From the NCBI RefSeq assembly GCF_004363955.1, contig NZ_SNZR01000014.1, forward strand, positions 248,001 to 312,000: a DNA stretch of 64,000 nt. Reading direction: 5' to 3'. Numbering within the stretch: position 1 is the stretch's first letter; every line of letters begins with the position of its first letter. The translations under genes were made by a program, and so were the position numbers. The DNA is from Enterovirga rhinocerotis (GTDB taxonomy: Bacteria > Pseudomonadota > Alphaproteobacteria > Rhizobiales > Beijerinckiaceae). Shown one piece after another: positions 25,664-34,509 of the stretch. The notes beneath the pieces were generated by a model, which was not told the origin of the DNA, did not search any database, and was given only the letters and a program-made list of their open reading frames with translations.

Positions 25664-25680
25664 GGTCTTCTCCTAAATCA

Positions 25681-26292
25681 TCAGTGCAGGGTGTGACGGA
25701 CGCTGGCGCGGCCATGCGGCTCACATGAGCCGATGCCCTCGTCCGTCCGGATTTCGATCTCGCCGAGAATCGAATTGTGATGGGTGCTGAGCGTCAGCAC
25801 CCGGCCCGAGGCGAAGCGGAAGCGCAGGGCGCGGTCGTAGAGGACCGCCTCGCGCGCGATGGCTTCGCCTTGGGCGTCGAGGAGGTCGTCCTCGATCTCG
25901 TAGGACACGATCTCGATCGCGGAGATCGGCCCGAACGCGTCGATCTGGAGCCAGGAGCACGGCCCGGTGCCGCGCGCCCCGTTTCGGTTCGGCTCGCCGA
26001 CGGGGATGTTCCAGGGTGTCGTCGTCACGGCGCTGCGGAGCAGGTGGACGTCGTCGTGCGGGAGCTGGATCCAGTCGCTCGTGACGTTGACGAAGTCATG
26101 CGCCGCCCCGCCGAGCGGAAAGGCGAGCGAGCGGGCGCCGGCAAGACCCTCGTCGAGGCGAAGGTCCAAATGGTCGGCCGCGATGCTCCGGACGCGCAGG
26201 CCGACGAGGCGCTGCAGCGCGTCGAGATCCGCCGCGTCCAGCCGCCGCTCGAACGTCTCGAGCGGCAGGTCCCGGGCCGAGCCGGCCGTCAC
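25681..26292 (-). CDS. unknown conserved-looking protein between ffh and rpsP
   Basis: 203 aa, overlapping the ffh stop by 4 bp and ending 17 bp before rpsP, so it is translated within this core operon. No signal peptide or membrane segment. The middle (VNVTSDWIQLPHDDVHLLRS, then SWLQIDAFGPISAIEIVSYE) and the end (RALRFRFASGRVLTLSTHHN) suggest an all-beta, soluble fold. I do not recognise the family. Its place between the signal-recognition-particle and ribosomal genes could mean a role in translation or simply a hitch-hiking position. Confidence 0.75.
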   Translation of the reverse strand: MTAGSARDLPLETFERRLDAADLDALQRLVGLRVRSIAADHLDLRLDEGLAGARSLAFPLGGAAHDFVNVTSDWIQLPHDDVHLLRSAVTTTPWNIPVGEPNRNGARGTGPCSWLQIDAFGPISAIEIVSYEIEDDLLDAQGEAIAREAVLYDRALRFRFASGRVLTLSTHHNSILGEIEIRTDEGIGSCEPHGRASVRHTLH

Positions 26293-27845
26293 TTCTTCTT
26301 GCCCCCGAACGGGAAGCCGCCGCCGAGGCCGGGCATCTTCGGCCCGCCGAGACCGGGAAGCTTGGGCATCCCCGGTCCGCCGAGGCCTGGCGGCAGGGAC
26401 GGCATGCCGCCGGGGAGCCCGCCGCCCTTGCCCATCTGGGCCTTCATCGCTTCGATCTGCTCCGGGGTCGGCTGGGGCATGCCGCCCATCCCGCCGCCGC
26501 CGATCCCCATCATGCGGCCGAGCATGCCGCCGACGCCCTTAGCCTTGCCGCCGCCCATCATCTTCATGACGTCGGCCATGCCGCGATGCATCTTGAGGAG
26601 CTTGTTGACCTCTTCGACCTTGGTGCCGGAGCCTGCCGCGATGCGCTTCTTGCGCGAGGCCTTGAGCAGGTCCGGATTGGCCCGCTCCGCCTTGGTCATC
26701 GAGGAGATGATGGCGCGCTGGCGCTTCACCATCCCGTCGGCCATGCCCGATTGCGAAATCTGCTGCTTCATCTTGGCGACGCCGGGCAGCATGCCCATCA
26801 GGCCGCCCATGCCGCCCATCTTCTCGACCTGGCCGAGCTGCTCCGAAAGGTCGTCCAGATCGAACTTCCCCTTCCGCATCTTCTCGGCCATCTTCGCCGC
26901 CTTCTCGGCGTCGATGGTCTCGGCGGCGCGCTCGACGAGGGAGACGACGTCGCCCATGCCGAGGATGCGGTTGGCGACGCGGGCCGGATGGAACTCCTCC
27001 AGCGCGTCGACCTTCTCGCCCGTGCCGACGAGCTTGATCGGCCGGCCGGTGACGGCGCGCATCGAGAGCGCGGCGCCGCCGCGGGCGTCGCCGTCCATGC
27101 GGGTGAGCACGATGCCGGTGATGCCGATGCGCCCGTCGAAGGCGCGCGCCGTGTGGACGGCATCCTGACCGGTCAGGGCATCGGCGACGAGCAGCACCTC
27201 GTGCGCGTCGGTCGCCTTCTTGACCTCGGCCGCCTCCGTCATCAGCGCCTCGTCGACCGTGACGCGGCCGGCGGTGTCGAGCATGACGACGTCGAAGCCG
27301 CCGAGCCGGGCGGCATCCATGGCGCGGCGGGCGATCTGGACGGCGGACTGGCCGGCGACGATCGGCAGGGTCTCGACGCCGACCTGCTTGCCGAGGATGG
27401 CGAGCTGCTCCATCGCCGCCGGGCGGCGCGTGTCGAGCGAGGCCATGAGGACGCGCCGGCCGCTCTTGTCGGTGAGGCGCTTGGCGATCTTGGCGGTGCT
27501 GGTCGTCTTGCCGGACCCCTGGAGGCCGACCATCAGGATCGGCACCGGCGGGACGGCGTTGAGATCGATCGTCTGGGCGTCCGAGCCCAGCATCTCGACG
27601 AGCTGGTCGTTGACGATCTTGACGACCATCTGGCCGGGCGTGACCGACTTGACGACATTCGCGCCGACGGCCTGGCTGCGCACCTTGTCGGTGAAGCTGC
27701 GCACCACCTCGAGCGCGACGTCGGCCTCGAGCAAGGCGCGCCGAACCTCGCGGAGCGCGGCGTTGACGTCCTCCTCGGTCAGGGCGCCGCGGCGCGTCAG
27801 ACCGTCGAGGATCGACGAGAGTCTTTCGGAAAGGCCTTCGAACAT
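26289..27845 (-). CDS. ffh: signal recognition particle protein Ffh (SRP54)
   Basis: 518 aa. With 4.5S RNA it brings ribosomes making membrane proteins to FtsY. The N-domain is at 1-90; the G-domain has GLQGSGKTTSTAK (G1), LDTRRPAA, MLDTAGR (G3) and LTRMDGDARGGAAL (G4 region). The M-domain after about 310 is methionine-rich (MGGMGGLMGMLPGVAKMKQQ). The C-terminal tail after 440 is a Gly/Met/Pro-rich repeat (GGPGMPKLPGLGGPKMPGLG), long for the family. Confidence 0.97.
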   Translation of the reverse strand: MFEGLSERLSSILDGLTRRGALTEEDVNAALREVRRALLEADVALEVVRSFTDKVRSQAVGANVVKSVTPGQMVVKIVNDQLVEMLGSDAQTIDLNAVPPVPILMVGLQGSGKTTSTAKIAKRLTDKSGRRVLMASLDTRRPAAMEQLAILGKQVGVETLPIVAGQSAVQIARRAMDAARLGGFDVVMLDTAGRVTVDEALMTEAAEVKKATDAHEVLLVADALTGQDAVHTARAFDGRIGITGIVLTRMDGDARGGAALSMRAVTGRPIKLVGTGEKVDALEEFHPARVANRILGMGDVVSLVERAAETIDAEKAAKMAEKMRKGKFDLDDLSEQLGQVEKMGGMGGLMGMLPGVAKMKQQISQSGMADGMVKRQRAIISSMTKAERANPDLLKASRKKRIAAGSGTKVEEVNKLLKMHRGMADVMKMMGGGKAKGVGGMLGRMMGIGGGGMGGMPQPTPEQIEAMKAQMGKGGGLPGGMPSLPPGLGGPGMPKLPGLGGPKMPGLGGGFPFGGKKK

Positions 27846-27869
27846 CGTTCTACTCGGACGGGTGTCCCG

Positions 27870-28085
27870 TCATTCCGTAGCCCCGCCCATCGAGGCTTCC
27901 ATGCGACGGCCCGCGAGGGCGGCCTCGAAATGAGCGACCGCCTTCTCGAACTTGTCGCGGCAGCCGGGATTGCAGAACCCGACCACGGCGCCCTTGTAGC
28001 GCGTGAGCGAATCCGCCGCGACGGGCTTGCCCGACCACGGACAGGTCTCGTTCACCGCATCCTCGATGCGCAACGTCTCGCCCAT
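27870..28085 (-). CDS. small YHS/TRASH-like cysteine protein
   Basis: 71 aa. It contains CPWSGKPVAADSLTRYKGAV and VGFCNPGCRDKFEKAV: a single Cys in the first half and FCNPGC in the second, with the spacing of the TRASH/YHS metal-binding fold. It is probably a soluble metal- or thiol-binding protein; function unknown. It lies 24 bp upstream of ffh on the same strand. Confidence 0.75.
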   Translation of the reverse strand: MGETLRIEDAVNETCPWSGKPVAADSLTRYKGAVVGFCNPGCRDKFEKAVAHFEAALAGRRMEASMGGATE

Positions 28086-28340
28086 GGCGGGACCCTCCAG
28101 CGATCATCGCCGAGCCATGCCCAAACGCCGACGACGCCCGAGGGCGCATCGCGCTGTCGGGCGTTGACCTCCGGCGAAACCAGCATGGCTGGCCCCATTC
28201 CGGGCGGCGGCTCAAAGGCTCACTCGTATCGATTTCAGCCCGGGCTTTAGTCCGCGGCGAGCCCGGATGTCAAGAACGGGCGTGGTGCGGGCGATGGGCC
28301 GGTCTCCGTATCCGCATACGCTGTCCGTGGCCGCCTGCAC

Positions 28341-28490
28341 CAACCCTCCCCCCGCGCAGCGGTGGGGAGGGCGGACTCGCGCGAAGCGCGAGCCGGGTGG
28401 GGGGCGGCTCAGCCTGCCGGAAGGCCGGGAGTGTTCTCGTCGACGCCCCCCCCCCCCGCCCCCCCCACCGCAAGCGGGGGGAGGGTAGGC
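28341..28490. repeat. GC-rich palindromic intergenic element
   Basis: About 150 bp with an outer ACCCTCCCCCC...GGGGGGAGGGT inverted repeat and inner C/G-rich complementary segments, including a 12-C tract at about 28446-28457. It sits in the 414-bp gap between the YHS-like gene and the protease gene; no gene is seen in that gap. It shares the CCCTCCCC/GGGGAGGG arms of the elements at 35368, 49732 and 51125. Confidence 0.6.
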
Positions 28491-28499
28491 CCGGCGCCG

Positions 28500-30479
28500 T
28501 CAGGGCTGTGATGGAAGCGGCGGCGGGGAGGCCTCCGTCGATGGCGCGGAATCGGATGGCGGCGGAGGAGGCTGCGACGGGGCCGCAGGCGTGGGCGGCG
28601 CGGCCGAGGCGACGGGTTTCGGTGTCTCGCTCGCCGGCGGCGGAGGAGGAGGAGGAGGCGTGCCGGCCGGTGCCGGCGCCGCGGCGCGGCCGCCGAGCGC
28701 GGCATAGGCGTCGACGAGGCCGGCTCCGAAATCGGGGTCGGGGCCGGCCGGGCCGAGATCGGTCGCCTCGGAGGCCAGGCGCTCGCGCACGGCGGCCGGC
28801 GTGAGCTGTCCGTCGCGCTGGAGCATCAGGGCGACGATGCCGCTGACATGGGCGGCGGCGACGGAGGTCCCGGAGGTGGTGCCATAGGCCCCGCCCGGCG
28901 CCGCCACGAGGATGTCGACCCCCGGAGCGGCCATGCCCACATAGGGGCCTCGATTGGCGGCTGCGTAGAGCTTGTCCTCGAGATCGGTCGCCGTGACGGC
29001 GATCACGCCGGGCTCGGCGGCCGGATAGGCGGCGGGGGCGGAGGGGCCGCCATTGCCGGCCGCGGCGACGAAGACCATGCCGCGCTGCAGGCCCCCGGCG
29101 AGCCCGCGTGCCATCAGCCGGTCGGCCGGCCCGGCGAAGCTCATATTGACGACGCGCGCGCCCGATCGCGCCGCGATGTCGAGCGCGCGGACGATGTCGT
29201 AGGAGGTGCCCTCGGCCTGCGCCCGGCCGGAAGCGGGCGCGAAGGCCCGGATGGCGAGGAGCCGCGTTCCCGGCGCGACGCCCATCAATTGCGAACGGGC
29301 CGCGATCACGGCGGCGATCCCGGTGCCGTGCAGGTCTGGCCGGGCCTCCGAGGACAGGGTGGTCTCGCTCGCCCCGATCGCGCCCTGGAGTTCCGGATGC
29401 GCCGTGTCGACGCCGGAATCGATCACCGCGACGAGGATGCCCTCGCCGGTGGCCAGCCGGTGCGCCTCCGACAGATGAAGCTTCGCCGCGGCATATTGGT
29501 TCGGCGCCAGCGGATAGGTCCGGCCCGGAGGCGAGGAGGCGATGCCGTCCTCGCGCTGGGTGAGGCGGTAGACGTGGTTGCGCTGGGCGGAGAGGATCTG
29601 AGCATCGGCGCCGAGCGCCGCGACCGCCTGATCGACGCTGCGGCGGCCGTTCACCCGGAAGCGGTGGATGGTGGTGCCCGTCAGGACGAGCGGCTGCGAG
29701 GCGAGGCGCGTCAGCCCGTGCCGTGCCGCCAGGCGACCGATCGCGGCCTCGTCGAGCGTGCCCGCGGCTTCGACCAGCACCTCGCGGTCGACGAAGCTTC
29801 GCAGGACCGCCGCCGCCGGCGGGGGAGGGGGGATCGGCGCCTGCCGCGCGGGCGGGCGACGGCCCGATGGCGGCCTGCCAGGAGCGGAGACCGCGCGCTG
29901 CGGCTGCGCCCCAGGCCGCCGCGGGCGGGCATAGGCAGGCCCCTCCGGCTCCTCGGCGTAGACCGGCGGCCGGTAGGGAGGGGGATAGCCCATCGGAGGC
30001 GGATACCCGATCCACGGGCCGGGCCTGCCCGGATAGGGGTAGGGATGGCGGCCGCCCGGCGGCCTCGGGGGCGGATAGCGGGGCGGGCGCCCGTACGGGC
30101 CGGCATCGTCGTAGCCTCCGACCCGGCCGGGAAACCGGACGCCGCCGGTCGGGCCGTGGCGCCCTCCCGATCCGTAGCCGCCCATGCCCTGGCCCTGGCC
30201 CATGCCCGTGCCCGTGCCCGTGCCGTGCATCGGGCCGCGCCCGCCATAGCCGCGGGGGATGCGGTGCGGCTGGCGCTGTCCGCCGTAATTCCCCATCGCC
30301 CGTTGCGGCGGCGTGCCGGCCCCGTATCCGCGGCCGCGTTCCAAGCCGGATTGCGCGTCGGCCGGGGCGGCCGAGAGGATGCAGGCGAGAGCGGGAACGG
30401 CAAGGGCGAGAGCGAGCCGCCAGCGCCGCGGGGGCGTGCCCGGGCACCCGGTTTCGGAATGGCTGTCGGTCCGCGCCAT
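28500..30479 (-). CDS. secreted S8 (subtilisin-like) serine protease with low-complexity flanks
   Basis: 659 aa. Signal peptide: residues about 20-42 (LALALAVPALACILSAAPAD, cleaved near DAQ). Residues 45-210 are Gly/Pro/Tyr/Arg-rich (GRGYGAGTPPQRAMGNYGGQ and many YPPP and PGG stretches), probably disordered. An inhibitor-like segment (about 225-310) precedes the catalytic domain, which has Asp in VAVIDSGVDTAHPEL, His in DLHGTGIAAVIAA and Ser in GTSVAAAHVSGI, the full S8 triad. The last about 50 residues are Pro-rich (PPPPPPPPASETPKPVAS). It likely acts in the periplasm or outside the cell. The histidine-rich protein gene lies just upstream on the same strand. Confidence 0.9.
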   Translation of the reverse strand: MARTDSHSETGCPGTPPRRWRLALALAVPALACILSAAPADAQSGLERGRGYGAGTPPQRAMGNYGGQRQPHRIPRGYGGRGPMHGTGTGTGMGQGQGMGGYGSGGRHGPTGGVRFPGRVGGYDDAGPYGRPPRYPPPRPPGGRHPYPYPGRPGPWIGYPPPMGYPPPYRPPVYAEEPEGPAYARPRRPGAQPQRAVSAPGRPPSGRRPPARQAPIPPPPPAAAVLRSFVDREVLVEAAGTLDEAAIGRLAARHGLTRLASQPLVLTGTTIHRFRVNGRRSVDQAVAALGADAQILSAQRNHVYRLTQREDGIASSPPGRTYPLAPNQYAAAKLHLSEAHRLATGEGILVAVIDSGVDTAHPELQGAIGASETTLSSEARPDLHGTGIAAVIAARSQLMGVAPGTRLLAIRAFAPASGRAQAEGTSYDIVRALDIAARSGARVVNMSFAGPADRLMARGLAGGLQRGMVFVAAAGNGGPSAPAAYPAAEPGVIAVTATDLEDKLYAAANRGPYVGMAAPGVDILVAAPGGAYGTTSGTSVAAAHVSGIVALMLQRDGQLTPAAVRERLASEATDLGPAGPDPDFGAGLVDAYAALGGRAAAPAPAGTPPPPPPPPASETPKPVASAAPPTPAAPSQPPPPPSDSAPSTEASPPPLPSQP

Positions 30480-30541
30480 CGCCGTTCTCCATCACCCGCC
30501 AGGGGCTGACGCCGAACTCGGCGCCAGCCGATCTTGCCTCA

Positions 30542-30853
30542 TTAATGGCACACGCGGCGAGCGGCGATGGTGCCGTAGATCGTCACATATTGGCGCCAGT
30601 AGCAGCCGCGATAGGCGTAGACGGGGCGATGACGATAGCCGTGGCCGTGGAAGTGGCGGTGCCGGTGGCCGTAGCCGCCGTGGCGGTGGCGGTGGCGATG
30701 GCCGAAGCCGTGATGGTGGTGGTGATGATGGCCCCAGCCGCCATGGCGATGCCCGCCGTGACGATGGCCCTGCGCCTCGGCGTCGGGCGCGGCAAAGGTG
30801 GCGGCGGCCATGGCCGTGATCGCGAAAGCCGCTGCCTTGATGAATCCGGACAT
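30542..30853 (-). CDS. histidine/glycine-rich secreted protein
   Basis: 103 aa. A signal peptide, MSGFIKAAAFAITAMAAATF, is cleaved near AEA-QG. The mature protein is about one-quarter histidine (GHRHGGHRHGGWGHHHHHHH, with seven His in a row), interspersed with Gly, Arg and Tyr, and ends with a small cysteine-containing segment (YRGCYWRQYVTIYGTIAARR). Such composition suggests metal (Ni, Zn or Cu) binding in the periplasm, by composition only. A GGAAG Shine-Dalgarno precedes the ATG. It lies 62 bp upstream of the S8 protease gene, same strand. Confidence 0.8.
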   Translation of the reverse strand: MSGFIKAAAFAITAMAAATFAAPDAEAQGHRHGGHRHGGWGHHHHHHHGFGHRHRHRHGGYGHRHRHFHGHGYRHRPVYAYRGCYWRQYVTIYGTIAARRVCH

Positions 30854-31006
30854 GGATCGCTTCCTTCCTGTCGGGGCCGGTGATCGGCCGCGAGGATGTG
30901 TCGTCCGGCCCGGCCCGGAGGTTCATTCCGGCGCCGTCTTTTTTGCGGAAGCGGCCGCGGCTGGCCCGGCCGGACGCCCTGTGACAAGGTCGCGCCCCCT
31001 CTCAGG

Positions 31007-32263
31007 ATGATCGTCTTGCCTTTCAGCGCTTCCGACCGGCCCAATCACGCGGGCCCGAGCCTTTCTGGTCCCAGCCTCGCGGGTCTCCGCGTCCTCGACT
31101 TCACGCAGGTCCTGTCCGGTCCGTTCGGCACCCAGGTGCTGGGGGATCTCGGCGCCGAGGTGATCAAGGTCGAGCCGCTGACCGGCGATTCGACCCGGGC
31201 GATGCCGCCGCATTACGTGGCCGGGGACAGCGCCTATTTCCTCTCGATCAACCGGAACAAGAGGAGCATCGCCCTCGACCTCAAGGCGCCGGAGGGGCTC
31301 GCCCTCGCGCGGCGCCTGGCCCTCGCGAGCGACGTCGTGGTGGAGAATTTCCGGCCGGGCGTCCTGGACCGGCTCGGCCTCGGCGTCGAGGGCCTACGGG
31401 CCGAGAAGCCCGATCTGATCTGGTGCTCGATCTCGGGCTTCGGGCAGACCGGCCCCTATCGCGACAAGCCGGCCTTCGACCTCACGGTCCAGGCCCTGTC
31501 CGGCGGGATGAGCCTCACGGGCGAGGAAGGCGGGCGGCCCGTTCGGGCGGGACTGCCGATCGCCGATATCGTGGCCGGCCTCTACGGGGTCATCGGCATC
31601 CTCGCGGCCCTCGAGCGGCGGCGGGCGACCGGCCAGGGCGAGGTCGTCGACGTCTCGATGCTCGACTGCCAGGCGGCGCTCCTGAGCTATCAGGCCGCCT
31701 ATCACCTCCATTCCGGGCAGGTGCCCGGACCCCAGGGCCGAGGGCACGCCTCGGTCGTGACCTACAACACCTTCACGGCCGGCGACGGGCGGGAATTCGT
31801 GGTCGCGGCCCTGACGGACGCGCTCTGGCTCAAGCTCTGCCGGGCGATCGAGCGGCAGGACCTCGCGGATGATCCGCGCTTCGCGACCGGCACGCTCCGG
31901 CTCGCCAACCGGGAGCCGTTGACCGCGCTTCTCGAGGCGCGCTTCCGCGAGGCGGGCGCCGATGCCTGGGTCGAGCGCCTGGAGCGGGACGGCATCCCGG
32001 TCGCCGTCGTCAACACGCTCGACCGCGTCGTCTCGGACCCGCAAATCCTCGCTCGCGGCATGGTGGCCGAACTCGCGGCCGAGGACGGGCGCCGGACGCG
32101 CGTCATCGGCGATCCGCTCCGCTTCGCCTCGGCTTCCAAGACCACGCCGCGCTATCCGCCGGCCCTCGGCGAGGACAGCGACGCCGTCCTGCGCGATGTG
32201 CTCGGCCTAGGCCCCGAGGAGATCGCCGGCTTGCGCGAGACGGGTGTGGTGAAGGCGCGCTGA
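31007..32263 (+). CDS. CaiB/BaiF family (type III) CoA-transferase
   Basis: 418 aa from the ATG at 31007. It transfers CoA between carboxylic acids without a ping-pong acyl-enzyme of the classic type. Family marks: VLDFTQVLSGPFGTQVLGDL, GAEVIKVEP, VENFRPGVLDRLGLG and the catalytic Asp in KPAFDLTVQALSGG. The length is that of formyl-CoA/succinyl-CoA transferases. The specific acids cannot be read. It stands alone, divergent from the His-rich gene. Confidence 0.92.
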   Translation: MIVLPFSASDRPNHAGPSLSGPSLAGLRVLDFTQVLSGPFGTQVLGDLGAEVIKVEPLTGDSTRAMPPHYVAGDSAYFLSINRNKRSIALDLKAPEGLALARRLALASDVVVENFRPGVLDRLGLGVEGLRAEKPDLIWCSISGFGQTGPYRDKPAFDLTVQALSGGMSLTGEEGGRPVRAGLPIADIVAGLYGVIGILAALERRRATGQGEVVDVSMLDCQAALLSYQAAYHLHSGQVPGPQGRGHASVVTYNTFTAGDGREFVVAALTDALWLKLCRAIERQDLADDPRFATGTLRLANREPLTALLEARFREAGADAWVERLERDGIPVAVVNTLDRVVSDPQILARGMVAELAAEDGRRTRVIGDPLRFASASKTTPRYPPALGEDSDAVLRDVLGLGPEEIAGLRETGVVKAR

Positions 32264-32306
32264 CGGCGCCAACCCTCCCTTTTACCGTCTGCGCACCCCC
32301 TTTAGC

Positions 32307-32418
32307 CGTCATGGCCGGGCTTGGCCCGGCCATCCACGAAGAACGCTGCCACCTCGCGAACCGTCGACGTGTCGCGAGCGGGTGGGCGTGGATGGCCGGG
32401 CCAAGCCCGTCCATGACG
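32307..32418. repeat. 112-bp palindromic element, type A
   Basis: Outer arms at 32307-32338 and 32387-32418 are near-perfect inverted copies (core GGATGGCCGGGC). An inner inverted repeat CTCGCGA...TCGCGAG lies between them. The whole unit could fold as a cruciform or long hairpin. It fills part of the 331-bp gap before otnK; no gene is seen in the gap. Confidence 0.7.
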
Positions 32419-32594
32419 GGGAGAGGTTCGGCTCTTGGCCTGCGAGTGCTTCGAGAGTGCTCGCGATCTCCCATTCCGTACACGCAAAGCCCGGGAGGGG
32501 TCCCGGTCCGCGAGCCTCTTGCCGGACGGCGCGCAATCCTGCCTAAACTGCGACGAGGCGCTGCCGGCTGGACGGCGTCCGGGGGAGGCTTGGA

Positions 32595-33848
32595 ATGGAA
32601 CTCGGCGTCATCGCGGATGACTTCACGGGCGCGAGCGACATCGCCAACACCATCGCCAAGGGTGGCCTGTCGACGGTCCAGTTCCTGGGCCTGCCGGACC
32701 GCCCGGCGCCGGCCTCGTGCCAGGCGGGCGTGGTGGCGCTGAAGAGCCGCTCGATTCCCGCCGGGGATGCCATCGCCCAATCGCTCCAGGCGCTCGACTG
32801 GCTGAAGGAGCAGGGCTGCCGGCAAGTCGTCTTCAAATATTGCTCGACCTTCGATTCGACCCCCGCGGGCAATATCGGGCAGGTCGGCGAGGCCCTGGCC
32901 GAGCGGCTCGGGGTCAAGGGCGTCGTCGCCTGCCCGGCTTTCCCGACCACGGGGCGCACGATCTACCAGGGCCATCTCTTCGTCGGCGACCGGCTGCTGA
33001 ACGAATCCGGGATGGAGAGCCATCCGCTCAACCCGATGACGGATTCGGACCTTCGCCGCTTCCTCCGTCTCCAGACGGCGGATCCGGTGGGGCTGGTGCC
33101 CTGGTCGGTGGTGCGCCGGGGCGGCGCGGCGATCCGCAAGGCGCTGGACGATGCGGCCGCGCAGGGCGAGACGCTGGTGATCGTCGATGCGGTCTCGGAC
33201 GACGACCTCTACGCGATCGGCGAGGCGCTCGACGGCGTGCCGCTCCTCACGGGCGGCTCGGGCATCGCGCTCGGCCTCGCGCGCAACATCCTCAAGGGCG
33301 GCACCGCCACGGCCGGTTCGGGCAGCTTCGCGCCCGTCTCCGGCGACGAGATGATCCTCGCCGGTTCCTGCTCGAACGCGACGCGCGGGCAGGTCGAGCG
33401 CCACGCGGCGCGCCATCCGACCCTGCGGATCGATGTCGGCGCGGTGATGGACGGTCGCCTCGGGCCCGAGGACATCCTCGCCTTCGCCCGGGAGCATCGC
33501 GGCAAGGCACCGCTCGCCTATTCCTCCTCGACCCCGGCCGAGGTGAAGGCGGCCCAGGAGCGGCATGGCCGCGAGGCGGTCGCCGAGACGCTGGACCGTC
33601 TGTTCGCGGAGGCTGCGCGTCGCCTCGTCGAGGGCGGCCTCCGGCGCCTCGTCGTCGCGGGAGGCGAGACCTCCGGTGCCGTCGTCGGCGCGCTCGGCCT
33701 GCGCTCCCTCGCGATCGGGCCCGAGATCGATCCGGGCGTCCCGGCCCTCTCCTCCACCGAGAAGCCGCTCGCCCTCGCGCTCAAATCCGGCAATTTCGGC
33801 GCTCCGGACTTCTTCGAGAAGGCGCTCGCGACGCTGGAGGGCGCCTGA
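32595..33848 (+). CDS. otnK: 3-oxo-tetronate kinase (four-carbon acid sugar kinase)
   Basis: 417 aa. The N-terminal substrate domain opens with the family marker GVIADDFTGASDIANTIAKG; the nucleotide-binding domain includes LAGSCSNATRGQVERH and the Gly-rich LVVAGGETSGAVVGALG. OtnK phosphorylates 3-oxo-tetronate on O-4. It is followed by otnC and otnI with overlapping or near-overlapping ends, the standard catabolic set for D-threonate/D-erythronate-type acids. No dehydrogenase or regulator gene is adjacent here. Confidence 0.93.
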   Translation: MELGVIADDFTGASDIANTIAKGGLSTVQFLGLPDRPAPASCQAGVVALKSRSIPAGDAIAQSLQALDWLKEQGCRQVVFKYCSTFDSTPAGNIGQVGEALAERLGVKGVVACPAFPTTGRTIYQGHLFVGDRLLNESGMESHPLNPMTDSDLRRFLRLQTADPVGLVPWSVVRRGGAAIRKALDDAAAQGETLVIVDAVSDDDLYAIGEALDGVPLLTGGSGIALGLARNILKGGTATAGSGSFAPVSGDEMILAGSCSNATRGQVERHAARHPTLRIDVGAVMDGRLGPEDILAFAREHRGKAPLAYSSSTPAEVKAAQERHGREAVAETLDRLFAEAARRLVEGGLRRLVVAGGETSGAVVGALGLRSLAIGPEIDPGVPALSSTEKPLALALKSGNFGAPDFFEKALATLEGA

Positions 33849-34498
33849 TGGCGGTCTCCTCGCACGAGGACGCCGTCCGCGCCGAGTTGGTGCGGCTCGC
33901 CGCCTCGCTGTTCCAGCGCGGCTATTCGGTGGGCTCGGCCGGCAACATCAGCGCCAAGGTCGAGGACGGCATCCTGATGACGCCGACCAATTCCTGCCTC
34001 GGCTTCCTCGACGCGGCCCGCATCGCGAAGCTCGATCCCGCCGGGAACCATCTGTCCGGCGACAAGCCCTCCAAGGAGGTCTTCCTCCACCAGGCCTTCT
34101 ACGAGACGCGGCCCGAGGCCGGGGCGGTGGTCCACCTCCACTCGACTCATGCGACCGCGCTCTCCTGCCTCGCCGATCTCGATCCCGAGGACACGATCCC
34201 GCCGATCACGCCCTATGTCGTGATGCGGGTCGGCCGGGTGCCGCTCCTGCCCTATGTCCGTCCGGGCGATCCTGCGATGGGCGACCTCGTGCGGGCGCGC
34301 GGAGGGCGGAACGCCGCCGTGCTGCTCGCCAATCACGGCCCGGTCGTGTCGGGGCCGGACCTTCTGTCGGCCGTCTATGCGGCTGAGGAACTGGAGGAGA
34401 CGGCGAAGCTCCTCGTCCTCCTGCGCGGCCAGACGGTCCGCCATCTCACGGGCGAGCAGGTCGCGGACCTCGCGCGCGTCTTCAAGCTCAAGTCCTGA
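33848..34498 (+). CDS. otnC: 3-oxo-tetronate 4-phosphate decarboxylase (class II aldolase fold)
   Basis: 216 aa. The start overlaps the otnK stop (TGATG). Class II aldolase family: Zn ligands are in VVHLHSTHATALS (two His) and NHGPVVSGPD (one His), after the SVGSAGNISAKVEDGILMTP N-terminus. OtnC decarboxylates 3-oxo-tetronate 4-phosphate to dihydroxyacetone phosphate. Context with otnK and otnI makes the assignment firm compared with other class II aldolases. Confidence 0.92.
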   Translation: MAVSSHEDAVRAELVRLAASLFQRGYSVGSAGNISAKVEDGILMTPTNSCLGFLDAARIAKLDPAGNHLSGDKPSKEVFLHQAFYETRPEAGAVVHLHSTHATALSCLADLDPEDTIPPITPYVVMRVGRVPLLPYVRPGDPAMGDLVRARGGRNAAVLLANHGPVVSGPDLLSAVYAAEELEETAKLLVLLRGQTVRHLTGEQVADLARVFKLKS

Positions 34499-34509
34499 CA
34501 GGATCGCCG

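Noticed and set aside
28441-28475. Poly-C tracts as a phase-variable coding switch
   Set aside because: The tracts lie in the intergenic palindromic element downstream of the protease stop, not in a reading frame or promoter position that would switch a gene.
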